From: Bacteroidota bacterium
GTDB lineage: Bacteria; Bacteroidota; Bacteroidia; SXHM01
Length of the DNA: 57,773 nt
NCBI GenBank assembly: GCA_947479755.1
Contig: CANKAM010000021.1
Span: forward strand, 1-57,773
Direction of reading: 5' to 3'
In this document: piece after piece, positions 17,597-25,537 of the stretch
Position numbering within the stretch: the stretch's first letter is position 1
Layout: each line of letters starts with the position of its first letter
The notes under the pieces: model-generated
The model's database searches: none
Told to the model about the DNA's origin: nothing
Seen by the model: the letters and a program-made list of their open reading frames with translations, nothing else
Position numbers and translations under genes: made by a program

Positions 17597-17605
17597 AATA
17601 ATATG

Positions 17606-17613
17606 CAAACCTA
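17606..17613 (-). promoter_or_regulatory. -7 box of the coiled-coil/panB unit
   Basis: On the minus strand TAGGTTTG fits TAnnTTTG, 9 bases before the ATG at 17596, so the leader would be very short. Confidence 0.5.
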
Positions 17614-17654
17614 AGTGAATTAGCCGAATAATCTTTTGCAGCTCTAAATTTTAC

Positions 17655-17662
17655 TATTTTTG
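17655..17662 (+). promoter_or_regulatory. -7 box of the SprB-repeat gene
   Basis: TATTTTTG fits TAnnTTTG. A TTG at 17636-17638 lies 16 bases before it, a little closer than usual. The leader is about 35 bases. Confidence 0.5.
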
Positions 17663-17701
17663 AACGCTTTGAACTGAATTCATCATAATCAAATTCAATA
17701 T

Positions 17702-20700
17702 ATGAATAACATTATTACCCGAAAACTTTTCGCGCTTTTTATAATTTCAACTCTTACTTTCTACGCAAATAAAAGTTACAGCCAGTGCGGTACTATTCCT
17801 GTTGTTGGTGATTTAATTATCTCTTCTGACCAACAACTTTCAGGCACATGGAACATCACCGGCCTGTTTCAAGTGGATGCAGGTGTAACACTTACCGTTA
17901 CACCTTATTCAACGAACGGTTGCGGTGAATTAATTATCAATGCGGCTTCTATAAACATTCAGGGAACAATCAATGCAGATTTAGCTGGATATACAGGCGG
18001 AAGTGGTGGTGCCGGAGCAACCACCGGAACCAATACAACTTACCTTGCAAACTGTGCTGATAAAGACAATTGCTATACCGTAACAGTAAGTGGAGGCACA
18101 CAAGGAACACCCGGGACCGGAACAGGAGCAGGAACCAACGGTGGAGTTGGTGGCTCAGGTGCAGGACCTAAACAGGCATGCGAAAATTTTGGTGATACTT
18201 ACGGAATGATAGGATCGGGCGGTGGTGCAGGTGCAGGAGGTGGCGGAAGCTACGGAGCAAATGCAAATGCAGGTGGCGCAGGTGGTGCAGGAACAGCAGG
18301 AGGAAGTTTTACAGGAATGAGTGTTTCAACCTGCTCATCACCAACTGCGGGACCTGCAGGAAGCGCAGGTGCAGCAGGAACAAGTTACGGAACACCAACA
18401 GGAAATGACATTGACATGGGAAGCGGTGGCGCAGGAGCAAGTGGTGGTGGAAAAAGCTATAATAACGGAGCCAACGGAAATGATGGCGGAACAGGAGGTG
18501 GGAAAATTGTATTGAATGCTACAGGAACATTAACCGTTGCAGGAACAATATCGGCTCAGGGAAGTGTTGGCGGAAGCGGTGGAAACGGGGGTGCAGGTGG
18601 AAAAACAGGTCGCTGCTGCGATGATGGTTGCGATGGTTGCGATGAAACTACTTATTCTGCCGGAGCAGGCGGTGGTGGCGGTGCAGGAGGCGGTTCTGGA
18701 GGTGGTATTTATTTATCAGCAACTGGTGATATGACTTTAACAGGAACCCTTCGTGCAGAAGGCGGCAATGGTGGTTTAGGCGGACAAGGCGGTGCAGGTG
18801 CAGCTCCTTGTAATTACGGAGGTTCATTTTTCTGCGGAAGCGGAAACAGCGGAGCAACAAACGCAGGCGCTAATGGCGCTATGGGCGGTGGCGGAAGTGG
18901 TGGCCGTGTAAAAGTATTTCAGAACCCATGCCGCAACAATGTGATTAATGCAAACGTGCTTTTGAGTGGTGGAAATGGAAATGGAGGTGCTGCAGCAACC
19001 GGAAGCGTACACTATGGAAACCTTCCGGGTATTGTAGCACCGACAGGTGCTGCTGTAGCTGCCAATATCAGCTGCTTTGGAGGTACTGACGGGACAGCAA
19101 CTGCAACGGCAACAGGTGGTCTTCCACCCTACACGTATCTGTGGGATGATGTAAATGCACAAACAACAGTTGTAGCAACCGGACTTTCTCAAGGAACTTA
19201 TAACGTAACCATTACTGATGATAATGGTTGCAGCGCAACAGCTACAACAACATTAACAGAACCAACGCTGCTTACAGCCAGTGCTTCGGTAGTTGCTAAT
19301 GCAACCTGCAACGGTGCTGCTGATGCAGTCGTTGATGTTACTGCTGGTGGCGGAACACCTAACTATTCTTACTTATGGGATGATGCCAATGCACAAACCA
19401 CTTCCAGCGCAACAGGATTGGGTGCAGGAACTTTTACTGTTACCGTTACTGATGACAATGGTTGTACAGAAACATCATCTGTTACCGTTAGCGAGCCTGC
19501 TGCATTGAGTGCTACTGCAGTTGTTGACAATGAGGTTTCCTGTAATGCAGGAGCAGACGGACAAGCTTCTGTTACCGTTACAGGCGGAACACCTAATTAC
19601 ATTTACGAGTGGGATGACTTACAATCAACAGCTACTGCAGTTAATCTTCCTGCGGGAACTATCAGCGTGCTTGTTACCGATGATGCGGGTTGCACCACTA
19701 CTGCTTCGGTTACTATTACCGAACCAACTGCTGTTGCAGGAACGGCTACAGAAATAGTTTCTATCCTTTGCAACGGAGGCGGCACAGCTTCGGCTTTGGC
19801 GAGCGGTACGGGCGGAACTCCGGGGTACACTTATCAGTGGGATGATAATGCTACAACAGCAAATGATACCGTGCTAAATCTTCCAGCAGGAACTTACACG
19901 GTAACAATAACGGACAACAACCAGTGCACAGGAACTGCAACAGTTACCATTAATGAACCAACTGTACTTACAGCAAGTGTTTCAGTTGACAGTGATGTTG
20001 CTTGCAACGGTGGTAACAACGGACAATTGACCGTAACACCAGTTGGGGGAACAGCACCATACATTTATTTATGGAACGACCAATTAGCACAAACAGGTCA
20101 AACGGCAGCAGGGCTTGAAGCAGGACTTTATGCCGTTACCGTTACGGATGATAACGGTTGCGAGGTAAACGTTTCAAACGTTCAGGTTGCTGAGCCAACT
20201 GCGTTGGACGTAACACTGAGTTCAACAACCAACGTTACCTGCAACGGTGATGATAACGGGCAGGCAACTATTAATGCTGCTGGTGGAACTCCTCCATATT
20301 TATATGATTGGAACGACCCAGCCAACCAAGCACTAGCTTCGGCAACAAACCTTGCTCCCGGCACATACGATGTAACGGTTACAGATGACAACGGTTGTAC
20401 ATTTAACTTATCAGGAATAACTATTACTGAACCTCCTGTTCTTGTGGCAGGTATTGCATCGTTCCAGAATGTGAACTGTAACGGAGGTACTGACGGACAG
20501 GCAACAGGCGGTGCATTGGGCGGAACAGGTCCTTACACCTATTTCTGGACACCTTCGGGTTCTACGGATGCAACCATCAGCAACCTGACAGCAGGTGAGT
20601 ATATTTTATTGGTTACCGATGCCAACGGTTGTACCGACTCGGAACTGGCTATTATCAATGAGCCGGTAAATCCTTTGGTTGCTAACTTTACGGCTGACCC

Positions 20701-21199
20701 TGATACGGGTTTGCAACCCTTTGTTATCACCTTTACCAATACCAGCGTTGGAGCAAGTTCTTATGAGTGGAGTTTTGGTGATGGCGAAACCTCAACGGAT
20801 GTAAACCCTACACACACCTATGTAGACTCAGGCTCATTTACTATTATACTGGTAGCTTACGATTCAATAACAGGTTGCACCGACACACTTTCGGTTACGG
20901 GCGGTGTATATGTTATACCTACTTCTATATTTGAAGTGCCGAATATCTTTACGCCTAATGGAGATGGCTTGAATGATATGTTTAACCCTAAATCGCGCAA
21001 CATTGTGCAGTTTGAAGGCGAGATATTTAACCGCTGGGGCGAGAAAGTATATGGCTGGACAATGCCACAAGGCGGATGGGATGGTCGCACACCAAGCGGA
21101 AACGTTGTTCCTGCCGGAACGTATTTCTATACGCTGAAAGCGGTGGGGGTTGATAACCTGAACTATGAACAGAAGGGTTCGGTTACGCTGGTGAGGTAA
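17702..21199 (+). CDS. T9SS type B cargo with glycine-rich domain, seven SprB repeats and PKD
   Basis: A 1165-residue cell-surface protein. Signal peptide 1-27 (ending NKSYSQC). Residues about 30-95 look like a beta-helix start. Residues about 95-420 are extremely glycine-rich, interrupted by cysteine clusters (CCDDGCDGCDE). Seven SprB repeats of about 75 residues follow (from about 455 to 985), each with a CNGG-type start, GGTPPYxYxWDD, LPAGTYxVTVTDDNGC and ending EP. A PKD domain (YEWSFGDGE) and the gliding-motility C-terminal domain (FTPNGDGLNDMF, FNRWGEKVY, GGWDG, GTYFYTLKA) complete it. The last domain directs export and surface attachment through T9SS. SprB is the gliding adhesin of Flavobacterium; this protein is shorter, and an adhesin role is inferred. 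Confidence 0.93.
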   Translation: MNNIITRKLFALFIISTLTFYANKSYSQCGTIPVVGDLIISSDQQLSGTWNITGLFQVDAGVTLTVTPYSTNGCGELIINAASINIQGTINADLAGYTGGSGGAGATTGTNTTYLANCADKDNCYTVTVSGGTQGTPGTGTGAGTNGGVGGSGAGPKQACENFGDTYGMIGSGGGAGAGGGGSYGANANAGGAGGAGTAGGSFTGMSVSTCSSPTAGPAGSAGAAGTSYGTPTGNDIDMGSGGAGASGGGKSYNNGANGNDGGTGGGKIVLNATGTLTVAGTISAQGSVGGSGGNGGAGGKTGRCCDDGCDGCDETTYSAGAGGGGGAGGGSGGGIYLSATGDMTLTGTLRAEGGNGGLGGQGGAGAAPCNYGGSFFCGSGNSGATNAGANGAMGGGGSGGRVKVFQNPCRNNVINANVLLSGGNGNGGAAATGSVHYGNLPGIVAPTGAAVAANISCFGGTDGTATATATGGLPPYTYLWDDVNAQTTVVATGLSQGTYNVTITDDNGCSATATTTLTEPTLLTASASVVANATCNGAADAVVDVTAGGGTPNYSYLWDDANAQTTSSATGLGAGTFTVTVTDDNGCTETSSVTVSEPAALSATAVVDNEVSCNAGADGQASVTVTGGTPNYIYEWDDLQSTATAVNLPAGTISVLVTDDAGCTTTASVTITEPTAVAGTATEIVSILCNGGGTASALASGTGGTPGYTYQWDDNATTANDTVLNLPAGTYTVTITDNNQCTGTATVTINEPTVLTASVSVDSDVACNGGNNGQLTVTPVGGTAPYIYLWNDQLAQTGQTAAGLEAGLYAVTVTDDNGCEVNVSNVQVAEPTALDVTLSSTTNVTCNGDDNGQATINAAGGTPPYLYDWNDPANQALASATNLAPGTYDVTVTDDNGCTFNLSGITITEPPVLVAGIASFQNVNCNGGTDGQATGGALGGTGPYTYFWTPSGSTDATISNLTAGEYILLVTDANGCTDSELAIINEPVNPLVANFTADPDTGLQPFVITFTNTSVGASSYEWSFGDGETSTDVNPTHTYVDSGSFTIILVAYDSITGCTDTLSVTGGVYVIPTSIFEVPNIFTPNGDGLNDMFNPKSRNIVQFEGEIFNRWGEKVYGWTMPQGGWDGRTPSGNVVPAGTYFYTLKAVGVDNLNYEQKGSVTLVR

Positions 21200-21205
21200 T
21201 ACTTC

Positions 21206-21240
21206 GGTGAGATTGCTTCGGGTGAAAGACCCTCGCAATG
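21206..21240. repeat. Dispersed repeat of the 'attgc...gcaatgac' type
   Basis: GAGATTGCTTCGGGTGAAAG followed by ACCCTCGCAATGAC forms a hairpin with arms ATTGC/GCAAT and GGGT/ACCC. It resembles a short repeat scattered in many Bacteroidota genomes and sits between the SprB-repeat gene and its terminator. Confidence 0.55.
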
Positions 21241-21244
21241 ACGG

Positions 21245-21281
21245 AAAATAGCCCCGACCTGAAGGTCGGGGCTATTTTTTT
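21245..21281. terminator. Bidirectional terminator between SprB-repeat gene and lnt
   Basis: A perfect 15-bp stem AAAATAGCCCCGACC/GGTCGGGGCTATTTT with loop TGAA and T tail. On the minus strand the stem contains the last codons and the TAG stop of lnt (21272-21274), so the hairpin is partly coding. Confidence 0.93.
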
Positions 21282-22888
21282 ATACGCTTGGGATTAAAGC
21301 GTTTTATAAATGCGTACACCAACAGCATCAGCGAAAGAATGCTCGCTATCCAGACAATGTAATCTCCGTGCTTGGTGTAGAAGGTTATCTCTTCGTTATA
21401 ATTGATAGTTCCTTTTATAACGGCCGGCACCCAGAATTTGGTGGGTTGTTCTATATCACCGCGCTGATTGATATAGCAGGATGTGCCGGTGTTGGAAGAG
21501 CGGGCAATGCTTCTGCGCGATTCAATAGCGCGCATGCGGGCATAGCTGCAATGCTGACGGTAGCCGGGTGTGTCTTTCCACCAGCCATCGTTGGTGATGA
21601 TGAAGATAAGACCTGCTCCATTCTTAATGTATTCACCGCAGTATTCACCGTAAATACTTTCGTAGCAGATGGCAGGGGCAATTTTTTTGTTGTCGCTATA
21701 AGAAACAAACACGCTGCGCTTGTCCTGCACACCAAGGCTTCCGGGCATACCGCCTAAGTCAATGGCGTATTTCTCTAAAGGCTTTAATAAGGAAGGGAAA
21801 GGCATTTTCTCAACACCGGGTACCAGTTTTGATTTATGATATAGCTGAATGGGATGCCCGTCTTGCATCTGCATTCCGGTGTTGTAGGCATCCCACGACA
21901 TGTTTTTCTTTTTGCGCCAGGGGCGGGCGGTGGAGGATGTCTTCTCGCCATTTTCATACATGCGGTACGATGATAATCCGAGTACAAATTTAAGGTTGGG
22001 ATAGTCTGCTAAGAACTGGCGGATGCGTTGTATACTGTTGCTGGTTTCTATCTTGTTTTCCCAGATGCCTTCAACCAAAGCGGTTTCGGGGCCTATGAGG
22101 TAATCGGTGGTGGAGTCTATCTTTTGTTTGGCGAGGGTTAGCATCTTTTCCAGTTGCTCGCTGGCGGTCATGCCGTCAAACTTTTCGTTGTAGGGGTCTA
22201 TGTTGGGTTGCACCACTACTATGTTTACGGGGTTGGCTTTCTCGGTATAGGTTTGATAGATATATAAGGAAAGGCAAATGGGTATTGCAATCCAAAGAAA
22301 AAGGAAATTTACTTTAGCCACCACAGGTTTATAATTGTGGAGCGTAATTGCATCTTTCAAAATCAGGAATACTACTATGTTACTTACAAACATCCACAGA
22401 TAGCCGCCAAACACTCCGGTGTATTCATACCATTGTATCCATTTGTAGTATTCGGAGAAGCCGTTGCCGAAGGTGAGCCAGGGCCATGATAAATCCCATT
22501 GTAGGTGGAAATATTCCCAGGCAATAAAGTACACTACTAATGAAGTATAGCCCGCTGTTTCACCTGTGTGTTTCTTTGTGAAATGAAAGAGCTGAAACAC
22601 CAGCGTTTGAAACAAAGCGTTAAGTGTAAAGGCAATGATGCCGCCAAAGGCCGAGGAATGATACACCCAATAAGTAGTGAGTACATTCCAGACAAGAAAG
22701 GTGATATAGGTATATGGGAATAATTTTATCCCTGAATACTTGTAGCCTTTTGCGGCAATGTTTTCTTCAACCCACAGAAGAGGAACCAATGCTACAAACA
22801 GCAGGGGCGCAAAGCCACCCGCAGGCCATGCTGCCGAAAGCAGCACAGCACTTAATAAGGAGAGACCGAGGTTTTGTAGTTTTTGCAA
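21272..22888 (-). CDS. lnt: Apolipoprotein N-acyltransferase
   Basis: 538 residues. The inner-membrane enzyme adds the third acyl chain to lipoproteins, which lets them move to the outer membrane. About six membrane segments occupy residues 1-210; the periplasmic carbon-nitrogen hydrolase domain follows with the catalytic triad E268 (GPETALVEG), K354 (HKSKLVPGVE) and C408 (PAICYESIYGEY). A C-terminal membrane segment is at about 505-530. The only reasonable start is a TTG at 22888: no ATG is available before the first membrane segment, and the -7 box is 8 bases upstream. Its substrates here would include the lipoproteins encoded at 26947, 49910 and 50616. Confidence 0.95.
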   Translation of the reverse strand: MQKLQNLGLSLLSAVLLSAAWPAGGFAPLLFVALVPLLWVEENIAAKGYKYSGIKLFPYTYITFLVWNVLTTYWVYHSSAFGGIIAFTLNALFQTLVFQLFHFTKKHTGETAGYTSLVVYFIAWEYFHLQWDLSWPWLTFGNGFSEYYKWIQWYEYTGVFGGYLWMFVSNIVVFLILKDAITLHNYKPVVAKVNFLFLWIAIPICLSLYIYQTYTEKANPVNIVVVQPNIDPYNEKFDGMTASEQLEKMLTLAKQKIDSTTDYLIGPETALVEGIWENKIETSNSIQRIRQFLADYPNLKFVLGLSSYRMYENGEKTSSTARPWRKKKNMSWDAYNTGMQMQDGHPIQLYHKSKLVPGVEKMPFPSLLKPLEKYAIDLGGMPGSLGVQDKRSVFVSYSDNKKIAPAICYESIYGEYCGEYIKNGAGLIFIITNDGWWKDTPGYRQHCSYARMRAIESRRSIARSSNTGTSCYINQRGDIEQPTKFWVPAVIKGTINYNEEITFYTKHGDYIVWIASILSLMLLVYAFIKRFNPKRIKK

Positions 22889-22896
22889 AGCGGGGG

Positions 22897-22904
22897 CAAA
22901 TGTA
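22897..22904 (-). promoter_or_regulatory. -7 box of lnt
   Basis: On the minus strand TACATTTG fits TAnnTTTG and ends 8 bases before the TTG start codon, so the mRNA has almost no leader. Confidence 0.6.
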
Positions 22905-22910
22905 GTATTT

Positions 22911-22971
22911 TGTCATGCCGAGTGTAGTCGAGGCGACTTAATAATGCCCTTCGACTACGCTCAGGGTGACA
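22911..22971. repeat. Imperfect inverted repeat 'TGTCAtgCCGAG...CTCAGGGTGACA'
   Basis: Arms of about 23 bases (22911-22933 and 22948-22971) contain GTAGTCGAGG and CCTTCGACTAC. This is the well-known 'cctTCGACTrCGCTCAGGgTGACA' dispersed repeat of Bacteroidota. It lies just upstream of the lnt promoter and 17 bases from the end of the YdcH-like gene. Confidence 0.75.
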
Positions 22972-22987
22972 ACACTGCCGCCCACTC

Positions 22988-23215
22988 CTACTTCAAGTAC
23001 TCGTAAAGCTGATCCTTAAGCTTAACGCGTTTCAGACGTAGGTCGTTAAGCACGGCATCAGTTGTTATTTCTGCACCGGTTTCAATGCGGTGGATGTCGT
23101 TATTAGCGGCATCGTAATCATCAAAAAGTTTGCGGAAGTGGTGGTCGCTTACTTTAAGGTTGTGGATTTTTTCTTTGTGTTGCGGGAACTCGTGTAATAA
23201 ATCGTGTTTTTCCAT
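22988..23215 (-). CDS. YdcH/DUF465-like small helical protein
   Basis: 75 residues from the ATG at 23215; a GTG at 23233 would add six residues (MKKLNP). MEKHDLLHEFPQHKEKIHNLK, then DHHFRKLFDDYDAANNDIHRIE, and the C-terminal basic helix LRLKRVKLKDQLYEYLK match the YdcH family: a short two-helix protein with the pattern H-LxxEFPxxxxxIxxLKxxxxHFxxLxxxYxxxxxxIxRIE. Function is unknown in general. It is encoded between the VWA protein gene and lnt on the same strand, but a terminator-like repeat precedes it. Confidence 0.88.
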   Translation of the reverse strand: MEKHDLLHEFPQHKEKIHNLKVSDHHFRKLFDDYDAANNDIHRIETGAEITTDAVLNDLRLKRVKLKDQLYEYLK

Positions 23216-23260
23216 GGGGTTTAGTTTTTTCACAAAGAAAAGCCTAAGTAAAAAATTTAA

Positions 23261-23300
23261 TTATGACAATTATCAAAGGAAGAATTGATAATTGTCATAA
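23261..23300 (-). terminator. A+T-rich perfect 16-bp inverted repeat, probable terminator of the VWA gene
   Basis: Arms TTATGACAATTATCAA (23261-23276) and TTGATAATTGTCATAA (23285-23300), loop of 8, followed on the minus strand by TTAAATTTTTTA. It lies 5 bases after the VWA gene's stop. The stem is A+T-rich for a terminator, so an operator for the next gene is also possible. Confidence 0.65.
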
Positions 23301-23305
23301 AATAA

Positions 23306-24550
23306 TTATTTCCTCTCCGAGTTCCGCTTAATCTCCTCTACCAACACATCTGTATTAGTGCTGCCGGGTAATATCTGCAAGAAGTTACCTTGTCCGCTTT
23401 CTGCCATCTTCTTCATCAGCTTCACGGCTTTTTCGTTTTGCCCGAAACCAACAATAGAGAGTTTGGTTCCTTTGGCAGCATTCAGTTTCACCATTTCGGT
23501 AAAGCTGCCCTCGGTAACATCGCCCTGATTAAACTCACCGTCCGTAGCAAGAAATAACTGGTTGTTGCCATCGGGTGTAAAATGCTCATCAAGGATTTCG
23601 TAAGCCGTGTTCATACCGCTTACCCCGTTGGTCCAGCCGTAGGGAATTAAGCTGTCGATGAGTGAGTATATCTCGTCTTTTTTATCGGCAGTGGTGGTGG
23701 GCAGCAACACCTCTGCACTTGCGGCATAGGTAATGATGGTAATTTTATCCACTCCGCGCAGCGCTTTTACCAACTCCTTAATAGCAGCCCTCAGCATCTC
23801 CATCTTTTTGTCGCGCTTCATTGAACCCGATTCATCAATCAGGAAGACTATGTTATTTACACCAAATTTATCACGCGAAAGTTCGGTGGGGTTATAAGTT
23901 ACGGTAACGGCAGTATCTGTGAGGGCGGTTGGCTGGTCGGGATTTGTAATCCCGACCTTAATAATATCTTCATCATATTGGTCATTAATATTGCTGACAA
24001 ACGTTTCGGCAGGTTGGGGTGTCTCTGCTCCCCTCTCCTTCAGGAGAGGGGTCGGGGGCGAGGTCTTTGTACTGTCAAACTTCTCAGGCAATCCATACCC
24101 GGCATTACTTGGCTTAGGAATAAAAACAATCTGTGGCTTGTCTTCTTCATCCGGCTTATGATTCCAAAACGATGGACAAGCAGTCAGCGCATTCTTGTAA
24201 AGTGATTTTATGTTTCCGCGAACGGTAAGCTCCATCGGGTCGTTGCTCTTGTCAATCCACACCGTTGCCTTTTTGGTGAAAGTGCCTGTTTCATTGGTAT
24301 AGAGATACACTTTTACCTCCGCTGATTCGCCCGGTTCAATCTTGCGTTTGGGAATTTCAACATACATCTCGCGCTGATAAAACATGGGTAGAAACATGAT
24401 CTTCTCCTTGCTGGTGTTAGTGAACTTAAATACTGCGGGTGGCGAGTTCCACTCCGTTACCGTGCCGTAGTCAAAGCTGCGGCTCTCCCACTTCACCTGC
24501 TGCGAAAAGGATAAAAGCGGAAGAAGAAATAAGATTACTATAATTCTCAT
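23306..24550 (-). CDS. DUF1573-like plus von Willebrand factor A domain secreted protein
   Basis: 414 residues from the ATG at 24550 with signal peptide MRIIVILFLLPLLSFSQQ. The longer frame to 24625 starts inside a repeat and would bury the signal. Residues 18-115 resemble DUF1573 (FDYGTVTEWNSPPAVFKFTNTSKEKI, EIPKRKIEPGESAEVKVYL). A linker follows that contains PPTPLLKERG, encoded by a dispersed hairpin repeat. Residues about 215-405 are a VWA domain with an intact MIDAS motif (FLIDESGSMKRD, the T in YGWTNGV and the D in ATDGEF), so metal-dependent protein binding is expected. Probably periplasmic or surface-exposed; partner unknown. Confidence 0.85.
   Translation of the reverse strand: MRIIVILFLLPLLSFSQQVKWESRSFDYGTVTEWNSPPAVFKFTNTSKEKIMFLPMFYQREMYVEIPKRKIEPGESAEVKVYLYTNETGTFTKKATVWIDKSNDPMELTVRGNIKSLYKNALTACPSFWNHKPDEEDKPQIVFIPKPSNAGYGLPEKFDSTKTSPPTPLLKERGAETPQPAETFVSNINDQYDEDIIKVGITNPDQPTALTDTAVTVTYNPTELSRDKFGVNNIVFLIDESGSMKRDKKMEMLRAAIKELVKALRGVDKITIITYAASAEVLLPTTTADKKDEIYSLIDSLIPYGWTNGVSGMNTAYEILDEHFTPDGNNQLFLATDGEFNQGDVTEGSFTEMVKLNAAKGTKLSIVGFGQNEKAVKLMKKMAESGQGNFLQILPGSTNTDVLVEEIKRNSERK
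24030..24051. repeat. Dispersed hairpin repeat embedded in the VWA gene
   Basis: CCCCTCTCCT (24030-24039) and AGGAGAGGGG (24042-24051) form a perfect 10-bp hairpin inside the coding region, followed by TCGGGGGCGAGG. On the minus strand it encodes the PPTPLLKERG peptide. It is related to the intergenic hairpin at 5142-5160. Confidence 0.85.
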
Positions 24551-24560
24551 AAACTGTGAT

Positions 24561-24643
24561 GGAACGCAGATGACGCGGATTAGGCTGATTGACGCTGATT
24601 TTAAAATCCGTTTATATCCGCTCAATCTGCGTCATCCGCGTTC
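24561..24643. repeat. Inverted repeat of the 'gatgacgcggatt' type
   Basis: GAACGCAGATGACGCGGATT (from 24562) and AATCTGCGTCATCCGCGTTC (24624-24643) are near-perfect inverted arms with two mismatches; the interior has further GACGCTGATT/ATCCG echoes. It is a dispersed-repeat type seen in many bacteria. It fills the gap just upstream of the VWA gene start, with the divergent C26 gene 106 bases away. Confidence 0.75.
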
Positions 24644-24749
24644 TATTAATTTAAACTCAAAAAAGATAAATATATTGTCGTTCGTGTAAAAGTAATGAAA
24701 TTCATCATCATCAATTAATCATTAATTTCGCCCCTTCAAAAATCAAACC

Positions 24750-25499
24750 ATGATAAAGATTGGTGTTTCAGCAGGTTTCCTCTATCCCGATGTAAACCGC
24801 ACCTCGCACGGAAAAAAGACGCTGACTTATTTTGAACGCGATATGTCGCGCTACCTTGCCCGCAAAGGCGTTATGCCCATCCTTATTCCCGACCTTGAAG
24901 GTGATAACCTGCTTGAGTTTTTAGGCGAAATGGATGGCTTTGTTTTTCAGGGAGGCGCTGATATTGCCCCCGAAACCTATGGGGAGCAACCCATACTTGA
25001 TGGCAAATGGAAAGGCGACCCCGAGCGCGATGCCTACGAACTGCGCATTATGGATTATGCCGTGAAGAATGATAAACCTGTTTTGGCAATCTGCCGCGGC
25101 TTTCAGTTAATGAATGTATATTTCGGAGGAACTTTGTATCAGGATTTACTCACACAGAAAAGCGATTCACTCAAGCACCGCGATGCCGAAGTGTATGACC
25201 GTGTTAATCACGAAGTGGTATTTACCAAAGGCGAACTGTTTGACAGAATGTTTGCCGGTGAACAAAATCCGCATGTAAACTCTGTTCACCACCAGGGCTT
25301 GAAAGATTTAGGCAAAGACCTGAAAATATTAGCCGTTTGTCCCAATGATAATATGGTAGAAGCCATCACCTACACCAAAGCCCCCGAGGGCAAAGTAATG
25401 GGCGTGCAATGGCACCCTGAGTTTTTCCACACCATAAAAGAACAACTGATAGATGCCGACAAGGTATATCTGCACTTTTTAAGTTTTATAAATAAATAG
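24750..25499 (+). CDS. Class I glutamine amidotransferase-like hydrolase (peptidase C26)
   Basis: 249 residues of the gamma-glutamyl-GABA hydrolase (PuuD) family. Nucleophile C115 in AICRGFQLMNVYFGG, catalytic H222 and E224 in VQWHPEF, and the oxyanion region FQGGADIAPETYGE. Cytosolic; it cleaves a gamma-glutamyl amide, and the true substrate is uncertain. An aldehyde dehydrogenase gene follows 38 bases downstream on the same strand. In putrescine breakdown PuuD acts after an aldehyde dehydrogenase (PuuC), so a shared amine-degradation role is possible but unproven, since no puuA, puuB or aminotransferase gene is present. TAATTTCG about 20 bases upstream is a one-mismatch -7 box. Confidence 0.88.
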   Translation: MIKIGVSAGFLYPDVNRTSHGKKTLTYFERDMSRYLARKGVMPILIPDLEGDNLLEFLGEMDGFVFQGGADIAPETYGEQPILDGKWKGDPERDAYELRIMDYAVKNDKPVLAICRGFQLMNVYFGGTLYQDLLTQKSDSLKHRDAEVYDRVNHEVVFTKGELFDRMFAGEQNPHVNSVHHQGLKDLGKDLKILAVCPNDNMVEAITYTKAPEGKVMGVQWHPEFFHTIKEQLIDADKVYLHFLSFINK

Positions 25500-25537
25500 C
25501 CAATTAGCCACAAGGCACATAGGATATAGCAAACAAC

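Noticed and set aside
19060-20660. DNA repeat array
   Set aside because: The periodicity of about 225 bases reflects the seven SprB protein repeats; DNA copies have diverged.
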